Below, piece after piece: positions 6,026 through 13,805 of a stretch of 19,472 nt of DNA. Source of the stretch: 1162T-S-0a-05 sp050299435 (GTDB taxonomy: Bacteria > Pseudomonadota > Gammaproteobacteria > Pseudomonadales > Cellvibrionaceae); the NCBI GenBank assembly GCA_050299435.1, contig JBNKVX010000064.1, forward strand, positions 1 to 19,472, in the 5' to 3' direction. Within the stretch, counting starts at the first letter, position 1, and every line of letters starts with the position of its first letter. The notes under the pieces were generated by a model. It was not told the DNA's origin, made no database searches, and saw only the letters and a list, made by a program, of their open reading frames with translations. Made by a program: the position numbers and the translations under genes.

Positions 6026-7951
6026 ATGAAGATTGACTTGCTGTCAATATTAACCTTCTTGCTGATAGTTAGCTTATTTGCAAATTTGTTTTTTATTAAT
6101 TTGAAAATATTTGGTATGTATAAAGAGAAAAACATACAGAAAAATACGCCTGAAATAGTCAAGAAATATTTAGGTGAGCAAGCATATAAAACAGAAAATT
6201 ATCACAAGTTTAACTACATACCAAAATTGCACAATGTGGTAGTTAAGTTCAGATCTGCTTATCTTAAAATAGAAGAAAAATGCATCGATCGTGAAGTGGA
6301 TTCGGCTGAGTATTGGAATTTGGCTAATTCAAAAATATTTAGCTTGATAAATTTAGCTGCTGGTTACCTAGGGAGCAAACCGTTACTGAATATTAAGAAG
6401 AAAATTGCTTTAATAAAAAAGCTTGTTTCTGAATCAGACAATATAAAAGATAAGCAGAGGGTTATGGATTGTCTTGATAAGTTTTATAAGGTCTGTGACA
6501 ATAATTCCAATGAAAATAAAATTGCCGAATACGATAAAAAGCTCAACAAAATCATATTGAGATTTACAGACAAGTACTATGCAAAAATGGATCAGCTTAT
6601 TCAGGCAAATGATAATTTTCTGAGCCAAGGGAAAGGCGCCATCGAGGGTCTGGAAAGATCGATAGGTAACGTAGAAAGTATTTCGAATGCGGTGGTGGGG
6701 GGAAGTCAGTTAGCAGAGGAAACTTTAAAGGAGTGTAGGGAAAATAATCAAAGTTTGAAAGAAGGTGTGGCTACGGTCAGTGAGTCTTTATACGCTCTGG
6801 AGCAAAAAGTGTATTCCTTGAGAGATGCAGATGGACTGCAAAATTCAGGAGAATCGGCAAATAATTCTGCTCGTGAACTGCAAGAGTTGTCTGAATTGAT
6901 TCAACGGGAGAACGAAAAAGAGATTTCAAGGCTGAGGTCGATTGTTGAACAGCAAAAATCGGTTATTGTCGATTTGGAAGGCAAACTAAGAGAAATAATT
7001 GAGGAGTTGGAGCATGATGATTCGAGCACGGAAGGTGAGAAATCCAGGCACAAAACAATAATAGAGGGCTTGAGGGGAAATTTGCGGGATGCTGAAAATT
7101 GTATTTTGACGCTTGAACAGGAAATTCAGAATTTGAAGGTGAGGTCAGAGCAGATTCAAACGGGGTTTTCTGGCTTGGGAGAGAATGAAATTCTGCCTGT
7201 AGGCCAAAGTGAAGTGGATAATTTAGAAGAAGTCGTCGAAGATTTGCGCTTGGAAATTGAGAGTAAAAGTCGGGAAAATGAAACCTTAAAAACCATTTCA
7301 CAGTTTGCTAATGAAATATATAAGGGCGAAACTTACGAAGACCTTTCCTTGTTGCTATATGAAACCCTTATGACTCTGGATTTGAATGTTGTTCTAAAAA
7401 TATATGCACCGACCAGGACTTTCGATATTTGCGGAGCTGGAAAAATACCGCTTAAGTTGTCAACAATTATTGATAGCATGTTAAAAAATGAAACAAATGT
7501 TAACAACCAATCATTTTTCTTTAAGTTCTCTAATGTTGGCGGCGCAGTTCAATCTTCCAGAAACAAAAAGCTGAGTGAAGCAGAGAAAGCCCATATTTTA
7601 TTGCTAACAGAGTTGGCTAATAAAATGTTTGATATCGTGCGATTTAAATATAAAAATAAAACACAACTGCAAAAGCTGGAGGACTGTGAAAATAACATCA
7701 AAAAAACTTTCTCAAGTGTTGATACGGCTTTTGAGAAGATCAATTATAACGCCATCAAAGCGGTTGAAGAAAGTTTTCGTCAGGTGAAAGAAGTAGCGCG
7801 AAGTTCGGGAGTGAATGCGACCCAAATTGCCCGGCTGAGTGCATTGGAGTCTGATGCAATTGCAGAAATAAACAGTCAAACAGCGACGAAACTCAAGGTT
7901 AGGAAATCCTTTCTGGAAACCTTGAAAGAGATCGAATCGCTGTATTCCTGA
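6026..7951 (+). CDS. Membrane-anchored coiled-coil protein with GAF-like domain, unrecognised
   Basis: A 641-residue protein I cannot assign. Residues about 5-30 form one hydrophobic N-terminal helix, probably an inner-membrane anchor with the rest in the cytoplasm. Residues 30-190 are lysine-rich and helical. Residues about 190-425 are heptad-like coiled coil, including LRSIVEQQKSVIVDLEGKL and LEEVVEDLRLEIESKSREN. Residues about 420-540 look GAF-like (ISQFANEIYKGETYEDL through the LTELANKMFDIV helix). A helical tail ends at 641. The middle recalls the signalling helices of chemoreceptors, but the conserved MCP hairpin tip is not seen. ATG at 6026 follows GGAAG by 7 bases and comes 3 bases after the previous stop. 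The DNA is markedly AT-rich compared with neighbouring genes. It probably acts with the upstream sensor. No enzymatic motif is visible. Confidence 0.72.
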   Translation: MKIDLLSILTFLLIVSLFANLFFINLKIFGMYKEKNIQKNTPEIVKKYLGEQAYKTENYHKFNYIPKLHNVVVKFRSAYLKIEEKCIDREVDSAEYWNLANSKIFSLINLAAGYLGSKPLLNIKKKIALIKKLVSESDNIKDKQRVMDCLDKFYKVCDNNSNENKIAEYDKKLNKIILRFTDKYYAKMDQLIQANDNFLSQGKGAIEGLERSIGNVESISNAVVGGSQLAEETLKECRENNQSLKEGVATVSESLYALEQKVYSLRDADGLQNSGESANNSARELQELSELIQRENEKEISRLRSIVEQQKSVIVDLEGKLREIIEELEHDDSSTEGEKSRHKTIIEGLRGNLRDAENCILTLEQEIQNLKVRSEQIQTGFSGLGENEILPVGQSEVDNLEEVVEDLRLEIESKSRENETLKTISQFANEIYKGETYEDLSLLLYETLMTLDLNVVLKIYAPTRTFDICGAGKIPLKLSTIIDSMLKNETNVNNQSFFFKFSNVGGAVQSSRNKKLSEAEKAHILLLTELANKMFDIVRFKYKNKTQLQKLEDCENNIKKTFSSVDTAFEKINYNAIKAVEESFRQVKEVARSSGVNATQIARLSALESDAIAEINSQTATKLKVRKSFLETLKEIESLYS

Positions 7952-7958
7952 ATTTTAT

Positions 7959-8861
7959 TTAACAAGCTTGATCGATCAATAGCTCTGCCTTTGATGTGAT
8001 GGCTGTTGAACCACCAATACGAATTTTAATAGTGGGTTCGCCGCTATTGTCCATTTCAAGTTGAATCAAGCTTTGGCGGGCGCCATTGGCGCCGCGCCTA
8101 ACAGAAAAGCTGTGTGTGCCCTGCTGAACAGATTGTTGTTCGCACAGATAAGCAGCGAAGGCTGGCATCGCTTCGCCTATTGCAGGGTCGGAAGTGGCGC
8201 CGGTGCCGCGTTCCAATAAGCGTGCGTGAAAATCTCCGCCTTGGTTGTCTGTATTGGGTGCAAAAAGTATAAGTGAATCTACCAGACTTTGTGGTAGGGA
8301 ACTTTGACTCCACTCGCGATTGTGAAATGCCGCTTCCCGAAGTGCGTGATAGGACTTGAGGGGGACAAACAGATAGGGTTTGCCGCAACTTACGATCAGA
8401 CTAGTGTAACGTGCGGTGCTGATATCAGAGGTGTTTAACCCAATGGTCGAGGCGATGTCATCAGTGCCAGGAGTATAACGGTCTATAGTCGGTTCAATTT
8501 TTTGGCTGATCAATATTGGGTGTCGAGTGTTGGCCAGGTCAATATGGACTTCGGCCTGCTCAAACAGAAAGTGGGCTTTGTTGTCTATCACCTCTAATAG
8601 CCCATGATGGATCAAGCCGGAAGCTGCGGCAATCATGCAGTGGGCACCGGCGCTGGCGCTTTGCCCTTCGTGAAAGGCCTGCAGGCTAAAGTCGACACCA
8701 TTCCCTTTGCGGATGAACACAACATCGGCGGCCAACATTTCTCCTGCCAAAGTCTTTGCAAGTGCTTGTGAAATAGTGTCAGCGGCGGGGAAAACGGCAA
8801 CCGGCACGCCAGAAAAGGCATTTTCAGCAAAAGCGTCGACGATATAGTAGGGGTGGCTCAT
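7959..8861 (-). CDS. PhzF-family isomerase-like protein, divergent active site
   Basis: A 300-residue protein, the usual PhzF length. The N-terminus YYIVDAFAENAFSGVPVAVF matches the family opening (VDAF...F.GNP.AV), and the second-half motif GATSDPAIGEAMPAFAAYL matches the EDPVTGSAH...Y block. PhzF proteins are two-lobed, cofactor-free isomerases or epimerases; PhzF itself acts in phenazine biosynthesis, but most relatives have unknown substrates. No phenazine genes are nearby. Family landmarks are altered: the catalytic Glu of the NLSETAFV motif aligns with Asp46 (MLAADVVF), the CGHAT motif reads GAHCM around His74, and GNP reads GVP. The start at 8861 is preceded by AGGA 8 bases upstream. 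The gene converges on the coiled-coil gene with only 7 bases between stops, and no terminator is visible between them. Activity is uncertain. Confidence 0.82.
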   Translation of the reverse strand: MSHPYYIVDAFAENAFSGVPVAVFPAADTISQALAKTLAGEMLAADVVFIRKGNGVDFSLQAFHEGQSASAGAHCMIAAASGLIHHGLLEVIDNKAHFLFEQAEVHIDLANTRHPILISQKIEPTIDRYTPGTDDIASTIGLNTSDISTARYTSLIVSCGKPYLFVPLKSYHALREAAFHNREWSQSSLPQSLVDSLILFAPNTDNQGGDFHARLLERGTGATSDPAIGEAMPAFAAYLCEQQSVQQGTHSFSVRRGANGARQSLIQLEMDNSGEPTIKIRIGGSTAITSKAELLIDQAC

Positions 8862-8957
8862 AGGTCTTTTCCTATATGTTTATATTAGAGGTCCGATTTT
8901 AAGGGTCTGGGGGCCCCCTGTCTTGTCCTCCTATCACTTTAAGTTTGATAAACAATA

Positions 8958-8972
8958 TGGTATAAAGCGCGC
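8958..8972 (+). promoter_or_regulatory. rpsB promoter: extended -10 with GC-rich discriminator
   Basis: TGG-TATAAA (8958-8966) is an extended -10, directly followed by GCGCGC (8967-8972). A -10 with a GC-rich discriminator is typical of stringently controlled ribosomal protein promoters and resembles the E. coli rpsB promoter. The -35 (TTTAAG at 8938-8943, spacer 17) is weak, as expected with an extended -10. The start of transcription would be near 8973. Confidence 0.7.
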
Positions 8973-9107
8973 CCGGCTTGCTTGGCAGGCCAAATTTTAA
9001 ATTTAACGTCGCACATATATCGACACATTCGCCTGGGTGCCCCGGCTTCGGCTGTGGTTGGCAAATGGGATATATGGAGGCTTAACCCAACATACAGGAA
9101 AAGAGCT
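8973..9107 (+). ncRNA. S2 (rpsB) 5' leader, t44-like autoregulatory RNA
   Basis: The 135-base untranslated leader of rpsB. From memory of the t44/S2-leader family, the tracts GCACATATATCGACACATTCG and GGAGGCTTAACCCAAC look conserved. A hairpin with an ideal c(UUCG)g tetraloop forms from 9040-9046 with 9051-9057 (one mismatch). GTTGG (9057-9061) can pair with CCAAC (9087-9091), just before the ribosome binding site AGGAA (9096-9100). In gammaproteobacteria excess S2 binds this leader and represses rpsB and tsf. The exact boundaries and fold need a covariance model. Confidence 0.7.
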
Positions 9108-9857
9108 ATGCCTACGGTAAGCATGAAAGATATGCTTCAGGCTGGTGTGCATTTCGGCCACCAGACCCGATATTGGAATCCCAAAATGGGCGATTACATT
9201 TTTGGTTCCCGCAATAAAATCCATATTATTAATCTTGAGCAAACTGTCCCCGCTTTCAATGAGTCATTGGCGGTTATTAAGAAAATGGCCAGCCTCAAGA
9301 AAAAAATTCTCTTCGTCGGCACCAAGCGTGCAGCGAAAAAAACCATCAAAGAACAAGCCGAACGCAGTGGTATGCCCTATGTCAGCAACCGCTGGTTAGG
9401 TGGCATGTTGACCAACTACAAAACTATTCGAGCATCAATTCGCCGTTATCGTGAGCTTGCCAGTCAGGAAACTGATGGAACCCTCGAAAAGCTAACCAAG
9501 AAAGAAGCCTTAATGCGCACGCGTATGAAAGATAAGCTCGAATTGTCCATTGGTGGTATCAAGGATATGGGTGGTCTACCCGATGCGCTTTTTGTGGTTG
9601 ATGTTGATCATGAACGCATTGCCATTCAGGAAGCTAACAAGCTGGGTATTCCTGTTATTGGTGTGGTAGATACCAATAGTGATCCTTCAGGTGTTGACTA
9701 CATTATTCCCGGTAATGACGACGCGATACGCGCTATCAAACTTTATGTGTCTGCGGTTGCGGATGCCTGCATTGAAGGTGCAGCTGAAATTTCTTCTGTA
9801 CCAAACAAAGATGAGTTTGTTGAAGTAAAAGAAGACGATAATGCTGCTGCTAAATAA
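9108..9857 (+). CDS. rpsB: 30S ribosomal protein S2
   Basis: A 249-residue S2 with a complete family sequence: VSMKDMLQAGVHFGHQTRYW at the N-terminus, KIHIINLEQT, SNRWLGGMLTNYKTI and the DVDHERIAIQEANKLGIPVI block. S2 is a late-assembling protein of the small subunit and helps bind S1. The reading frame stays open back to 8982, but the real start is ATG at 9108: it gives the normal N-terminus MPTVSMKDML and has AGGAA 7 bases upstream, and the preceding bases belong to the S2 leader. tsf follows about 100 bases later in the usual order. Confidence 0.98.
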   Translation: MPTVSMKDMLQAGVHFGHQTRYWNPKMGDYIFGSRNKIHIINLEQTVPAFNESLAVIKKMASLKKKILFVGTKRAAKKTIKEQAERSGMPYVSNRWLGGMLTNYKTIRASIRRYRELASQETDGTLEKLTKKEALMRTRMKDKLELSIGGIKDMGGLPDALFVVDVDHERIAIQEANKLGIPVIGVVDTNSDPSGVDYIIPGNDDAIRAIKLYVSAVADACIEGAAEISSVPNKDEFVEVKEDDNAAAK

Positions 9858-9906
9858 GCGCCGCTGCTAAGTAATCGTCACATCAATTGTGCATCTTGTA
9901 AGTCGT

Positions 9907-9926
9907 TGAGAGGCAGGCGCCTCTCA
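9907..9926 (+). terminator. rpsB-tsf intergenic hairpin (attenuator-like)
   Basis: TGAGAGGC and GCCTCTCA form a perfect 8-base stem around the 4-base loop AGGC. It is not followed by a T-run, so it is not a full intrinsic terminator. A hairpin at this place is known between rpsB and tsf in other gammaproteobacteria. It may lower tsf transcription or protect the rpsB mRNA 3' end. Confidence 0.55.
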
Positions 9927-9960
9927 GCTAACGATTAAATGAATTTGTGAGGAATTGACA

Positions 9961-10833
9961 ATGGCAGTGACTGCTTCCCTTGTAAAAGAACTCCGTGAGC
10001 GTACCGGCTTGGGGATGATGGAGTGTAAAAAGGCCCTGGTTGAAACTGACGGTGACATTGAACTGGCTATCGAAAATTTACGTAAAGCCTCTGGTTTAAA
10101 AGCGGCTAAGAAGGCTGATCGCACCGCTGCTGAAGGGGTGGTTGCAATTAAGATTGCTGACGACAACAGTTATGGCGTGGTCGTAGAAGTAAACAGTGAA
10201 ACTGATTTTGTTGCTCGCGACGAAAGCTTTCTGGGATTCGTTAATACCGTTGTTGAAAAAGCGTTTGCCGGAAAAATTGGAGATGTCAGCGTATTAGTTG
10301 ACGAAGCGCTAGAGAATACCCGACAAGCTTTGGTTCAAAAAATTGGTGAAAACATCAGTGTTCGTCGTGTGACTTTTGTTGAGCCAAAGAATGGTTTGGT
10401 TGGTGGTTATGTCCATTCAAACAACCGCATTGCTGTGCTAACTGAATTACAAGCGGGTGATAACGAACTGGCTCGTGATATCTCCATGCATGTTGCCGCG
10501 GTGAACCCGCAGGTTCTGAACCCAGAAGATATGTCGGAAGAATTGGTGAATAAGGAAAAGGAAATTATCCGAGCTCAACCGGATATGGAAGGAAAGCCAG
10601 CCGAAATTGTCGAAAAGATGATGGTGGGACGCATCAACAAGTTTTTAAAAGAATCCAGTCTGGTGTCTCAGCCTTTTGTGAAAGATCCTGAAATTACCGT
10701 TGGCAAGCTGGCAGAAAAAGCCGGTGCAACTATTTTGTCGTTTACCCGCTTTGAAGTTGGTGAAGGGATTGAAAAGAAAGAAGAAGATTTTGCTGCAGAG
10801 GTTGCCGCACAGGTAGCAGCCAGCAAATCTTAA
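9961..10833 (+). CDS. tsf: Translation elongation factor Ts
   Basis: A 290-residue EF-Ts, the GDP/GTP exchange factor for EF-Tu. The N-terminal UBA-like domain reads ASLVKELRERTGLGMMECKK, followed by the signature region VEVNSETDFVARDESF. The two core subdomains contain MHVAAVNPQ and EKMMVGRINKFLKE, and the C-terminal module ends near FTRFEVGEG. I chose ATG at 9961, with AGGA at 9950-9953, over an in-frame TTG at 9955. It is co-transcribed with rpsB under S2-leader control, and a strong terminator follows. Confidence 0.98.
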   Translation: MAVTASLVKELRERTGLGMMECKKALVETDGDIELAIENLRKASGLKAAKKADRTAAEGVVAIKIADDNSYGVVVEVNSETDFVARDESFLGFVNTVVEKAFAGKIGDVSVLVDEALENTRQALVQKIGENISVRRVTFVEPKNGLVGGYVHSNNRIAVLTELQAGDNELARDISMHVAAVNPQVLNPEDMSEELVNKEKEIIRAQPDMEGKPAEIVEKMMVGRINKFLKESSLVSQPFVKDPEITVGKLAEKAGATILSFTRFEVGEGIEKKEEDFAAEVAAQVAASKS

Positions 10834-10860
10834 ACTTTCGTGAATCGAAGTGTAAATATA

Positions 10861-10889
10861 AAAAGGCGGGTCGTTTATCCCGCCTTTTT
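10861..10889 (+). terminator. Rho-independent terminator after tsf
   Basis: AAAAGGCGGG (10861-10870) and CCCGCCTTTT (10879-10888) form a 10-base stem with an 8-base loop, and the T-run continues to 10889. The GC core and T-run are textbook. It separates rpsB-tsf from pyrH. Confidence 0.93.
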
Positions 10890-10934
10890 ATTAAGTGTTA
10901 AAGTTGAACTGACTTGGAATAGGAGAATAAATGC

Positions 10935-11660
10935 ATGTCGCCTGATTTGAAGTACAAGCGTATTTTATTAAAGCTCAGTGGCGAGCAATTAATGGGTGAG
11001 CAGAGTTTTGGGATAGACCCAATATTTCTCGACAAAATGGCTGGCGATGTAAAAAATCTCGTGGATTTGGGTGTTGAAGTTGGTGTGGTCATTGGTGGTG
11101 GGAACATATACCGCGGAGCGGCACTGAGTAAGGCGGGCATGGATCGTGTTACCGGCGATCATATGGGTATGCTGGCAACAGTAATGAATGGCTTGGCCAT
11201 GGCAGACGCCCTGCATCGAATTCAGGTACCTTGTACCCTAATGTCAGCCTTTGGTATGGCGGGAGTTGCGGACCAGTACGACAGTCGCCGCGCGAAAGCA
11301 CTGTTGAGTGACAAACAAGTGGTGATATTTTCAGCGGGGACGGGTAATCCTTTCTTTACAACCGATACGGCAGCGTGTTTGCGTGGCATTGAAGTGGGTG
11401 TTGACTTGGTGCTTAAAGCAACAAAAGTGGATGGCGTGTACAATGCAGACCCAATGAAAAACCCTGATGCTACGCGATATTCCAGCATTAGCTACGACCG
11501 CGTACTTGCAGAAAAATTGGGGGTGATGGATCTCACCGCAATTTGTCTTTGTCAGGATCACAAAATGCCCCTTCGCGTATTCAAAATGGATAAGGCTGGA
11601 GCGCTTATCAATATAGTTAAAGGTGCGGATGAAGGGACACTAATTTTCGAGGAAGAGTAA
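10935..11660 (+). CDS. pyrH: UMP kinase
   Basis: A 241-residue bacterial UMP kinase, the same length as E. coli PyrH. It phosphorylates UMP to UDP as a cytoplasmic hexamer. Visible motifs are YKRILLKLSGEQLMG at the N-terminus, GVVIGGGNIYRG (phosphate-binding glycine loop), FSAGTGNPFFTTDTAA, LKATKVDGVYNADP and DLTAICLCQDHKMPLRVF. AGGAGA (10921-10926) sits 8 bases before the ATG at 10935. Another ATG at 10931, in a different frame, would end after four codons. pyrH probably has its own promoter, because a strong terminator precedes it; I could not define that promoter. frr starts one base after the stop. Confidence 0.97.
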   Translation: MSPDLKYKRILLKLSGEQLMGEQSFGIDPIFLDKMAGDVKNLVDLGVEVGVVIGGGNIYRGAALSKAGMDRVTGDHMGMLATVMNGLAMADALHRIQVPCTLMSAFGMAGVADQYDSRRAKALLSDKQVVIFSAGTGNPFFTTDTAACLRGIEVGVDLVLKATKVDGVYNADPMKNPDATRYSSISYDRVLAEKLGVMDLTAICLCQDHKMPLRVFKMDKAGALINIVKGADEGTLIFEEE

Positions 11661-11661
11661 A

Positions 11662-12219
11662 ATGCTTGAAGATATTAAAAAAGATGCGCAAGAACGTATG
11701 ACGAAAAGCGTCGATGTGTTGGGAGTCAATTTTAATAAGATTCGCACAGGTCGAGCGCACTCTAGCATTCTCGATGGCATTACTGTCTCCTACTACGGTA
11801 ATGAGACGCCCTTAAATCAGGTTGCCAATGTCAGTGTTTTGGATGCCCGTACTTTATCCATCAGCCCTTGGGAAAAGAGCGTTGTTCCGGATATTGAGAA
11901 AGCGATTATGAAATCGGACTTGGGGCTTAACCCTGTTACAACAGGTGATTTGATACGGGTTCCAATGCCAGCCTTAACCGAAGAAACAAGAAAAAACTAC
12001 ATAAAACAGGCAAGAAATGAGGCAGAAGCAGCGAGAGTATCAGTGAGGAATATTCGTCGTGACGCATTGTCGACCGTGAAAGATTTGCTGAAAGAAAAAG
12101 AAATTAGCGAAGATGATGACCGTCGAGTACACGATGAAATTCAGAAAATTACCGATAAATTTATTGCAGACATTGACGCAGCATTGGTTGTCAAAGAAAA
12201 GGATTTGATGGAAATTTAA
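11662..12219 (+). CDS. frr: Ribosome recycling factor
   Basis: A 185-residue RRF, the normal length. It splits post-termination 70S ribosomes together with EF-G. The family sequence is complete: MLEDIKKDAQERMTKSVDVL, FNKIRTGRAHSSILDGI, DARTLSISPWEKS, IRVPMPALTEETRKNYIKQA and the C-terminal three-helix bundle ending near DIDAALVVKEKDLMEI. The ATG comes one base after the pyrH stop, with AGGAAGAG overlapping the end of pyrH, so the two genes are tightly coupled. Confidence 0.98.
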   Translation: MLEDIKKDAQERMTKSVDVLGVNFNKIRTGRAHSSILDGITVSYYGNETPLNQVANVSVLDARTLSISPWEKSVVPDIEKAIMKSDLGLNPVTTGDLIRVPMPALTEETRKNYIKQARNEAEAARVSVRNIRRDALSTVKDLLKEKEISEDDDRRVHDEIQKITDKFIADIDAALVVKEKDLMEI

Positions 12220-12244
12220 TTTCCCAAATCATTAAGGTATCTTC

Positions 12245-12973
12245 GTGAGTCAGCACCCATTAAAGCACCTTGCCATAATCATGGATGGGAACAACCGTTG
12301 GGCAAAACGCGAGGGTAAACAGGGGATAGCAGGCCACAGGGTGGGGGTTGAACGCATTCGTGACGTATTAAATGCGTGTAAGCAACATCAAATAGAAGTG
12401 CTTACAGTTTTTGCTTTTAGCAGTGAAAACTGGCGCAGGCCTCCCAAAGAAGTAGAAGCCTTAATGGGGCTTTTTTACACCTATTTAAAAAAAGAAGCGA
12501 CAAAACTTGCGAAAGAAAGCGTGCGTCTAAAAGTGATTGGAAATCGTGATCGCTTTGACCAAAAATTGCGTAATGCCATTGATGAAGCCGAAAAAATTGC
12601 TTCTGTAGGAGAGTCCACTCTCGTCATCGCGGCGGATTATGGTGGTTGTTGGGATATCGCAACTGCTGCGCAAAAGGCGGCAGAAGATGTCGCTGCAGGA
12701 AGAGCTTCAAAAGTAGATGAAAATTTAATTGCATCACATCTTACCACTCATGATTTACCCCCCCTTGATTTGCTCGTTCGTACCGGTGGTGAATATCGAA
12801 TTAGTAATTTCTTAATTTGGCAGGCCGCCTATGCCGAATTGTATTTTAGTGAAAAATTGTGGCCTGAATTTGATGAGCAAGAACTTAAAGAGGCAGTAGA
12901 AGCTTATTACAGCCGTCAGCGCCGTTTTGGCAAAACCGGAGATCAGGTTGATCAGGAGGTGATTCGTGCTTAA
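12245..12973 (+). CDS. uppS: (2Z,6E)-farnesyl-diphosphate-specific undecaprenyl diphosphate synthase
   Basis: A 242-residue cis-prenyltransferase that builds the C55 carrier lipid for peptidoglycan and other cell-wall polymers. The substrate-binding loop HLAIIMDGNNRWAK contains the catalytic Asp, FAFSSENWRRP is the second motif, and RTGGEYRISNFLIWQAAYAE is the diagnostic C-terminal motif. The start is GTG at 12245, with AAGG at 12234-12237. The gene overlaps the start of cdsA by 8 bases, which suggests translational coupling. Confidence 0.97.
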   Translation: MSQHPLKHLAIIMDGNNRWAKREGKQGIAGHRVGVERIRDVLNACKQHQIEVLTVFAFSSENWRRPPKEVEALMGLFYTYLKKEATKLAKESVRLKVIGNRDRFDQKLRNAIDEAEKIASVGESTLVIAADYGGCWDIATAAQKAAEDVAAGRASKVDENLIASHLTTHDLPPLDLLVRTGGEYRISNFLIWQAAYAELYFSEKLWPEFDEQELKEAVEAYYSRQRRFGKTGDQVDQEVIRA

Positions 12974-13793
12974 ACAGCGTATTGCCACGGCTCTCGTTCT
13001 GGCTGCAATATTTCTGGCGGTCTTGTTTTTTGCTCCCTGGCAGGGTTTTGCGCTGTTTACCGGTCTGGTCTTTGGCTTGGCTGCCTGGGAGTGGGCAAAT
13101 TTATCGGGTTATTCCTCACTGTTTTCTCGCATTGTTTACACATTTATAACGGTAATCATTGCTATTGTCATAGCGACGCACAATGCCTGGTTTTTTGAAG
13201 ATATCTATCTGAAGAAAATTCTCCTGGGCAGTGGTGTCTGGTGGGCTTTGGCTCTGCTTTGGGTGCAGGGATATCCCTCCAGCGTGATTTTGTGGCGGAG
13301 CAAGTGGGTGCGAGCTCTAATGGGGTGGAGTGTTTTATTACCGGCCTGGTTTGCCTGCTTGTATTTAAACCATATGGAAAATGGTGATGTTGCGGTGCTC
13401 AGCGTGGTGCTGATTGTTGCAGCAGCAGATATTGGTGCTTATTTTGCGGGTCGTGCTTTTGGTAAGCACAAACTTGCACCCAATGTCAGTCCGGGGAAAA
13501 CCTGGGAAGGTGTATTGGGAGGCTTGTTGGCAAATACCCTATTGTTGTTTGCCTTAATGTATCTATGGGATTTTCCTCCGCAGGATTGGATGTTATTTGC
13601 AATGCTGGTGTTTCCTGCCAGCTTGGTGTCGGTCCTGGGAGACCTGTTGGAAAGTATGGTTAAACGTCATCGTGGAATAAAAGACAGTGGTCATATACTG
13701 CCCGGTCATGGCGGGGTTATGGATCGAATTGATGGACTTGTTGCTGCCGCGCCAGTCTTTCTTCTCAGCTTGATGCTGTTGGGAATGACCTAA
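12966..13793 (+). CDS. cdsA: Phosphatidate cytidylyltransferase
   Basis: A 275-residue inner-membrane enzyme that makes CDP-diacylglycerol from phosphatidate and CTP, the branch point for bacterial phospholipids. About eight membrane segments are visible, beginning with TALVLAAIFLAVLFFAPW. The CDP-diglyceride synthetase signature is intact near the C-terminus: SMVKRHRGIKDSG followed by LPGHGGVMDRIDG. The start is GTG at 12966, inside the end of uppS, with a strong AGGAGGT just upstream. dxr follows 12 bases after the stop. Confidence 0.97.
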   Translation: MLKQRIATALVLAAIFLAVLFFAPWQGFALFTGLVFGLAAWEWANLSGYSSLFSRIVYTFITVIIAIVIATHNAWFFEDIYLKKILLGSGVWWALALLWVQGYPSSVILWRSKWVRALMGWSVLLPAWFACLYLNHMENGDVAVLSVVLIVAAADIGAYFAGRAFGKHKLAPNVSPGKTWEGVLGGLLANTLLLFALMYLWDFPPQDWMLFAMLVFPASLVSVLGDLLESMVKRHRGIKDSGHILPGHGGVMDRIDGLVAAAPVFLLSLMLLGMT

Positions 13794-13805
13794 GGGGCTT
13801 CATTC

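Noticed and set aside
6963..7301. 112-codon antisense frame in the coiled-coil gene
   Set aside because: It is a shadow of the coiled-coil coding frame, without a ribosome binding site or recognisable family.
7968..7979. 12-base palindrome TTGATCGATCAA near the end of the PhzF-like gene
   Set aside because: It encodes ordinary C-terminal residues (LLIDQ), has no T-run, and such GATC-containing palindromes occur by chance.
8909..8918. 10-base palindrome GGGGGCCCCC upstream of rpsB
   Set aside because: It has no loop, T-run or partner site, and lies upstream of the promoter; I see no function.
8982..9107. In-frame upstream extension of rpsB
   Set aside because: The region is the S2 leader RNA; the conserved S2 N-terminus and ribosome binding site place the start at 9108.
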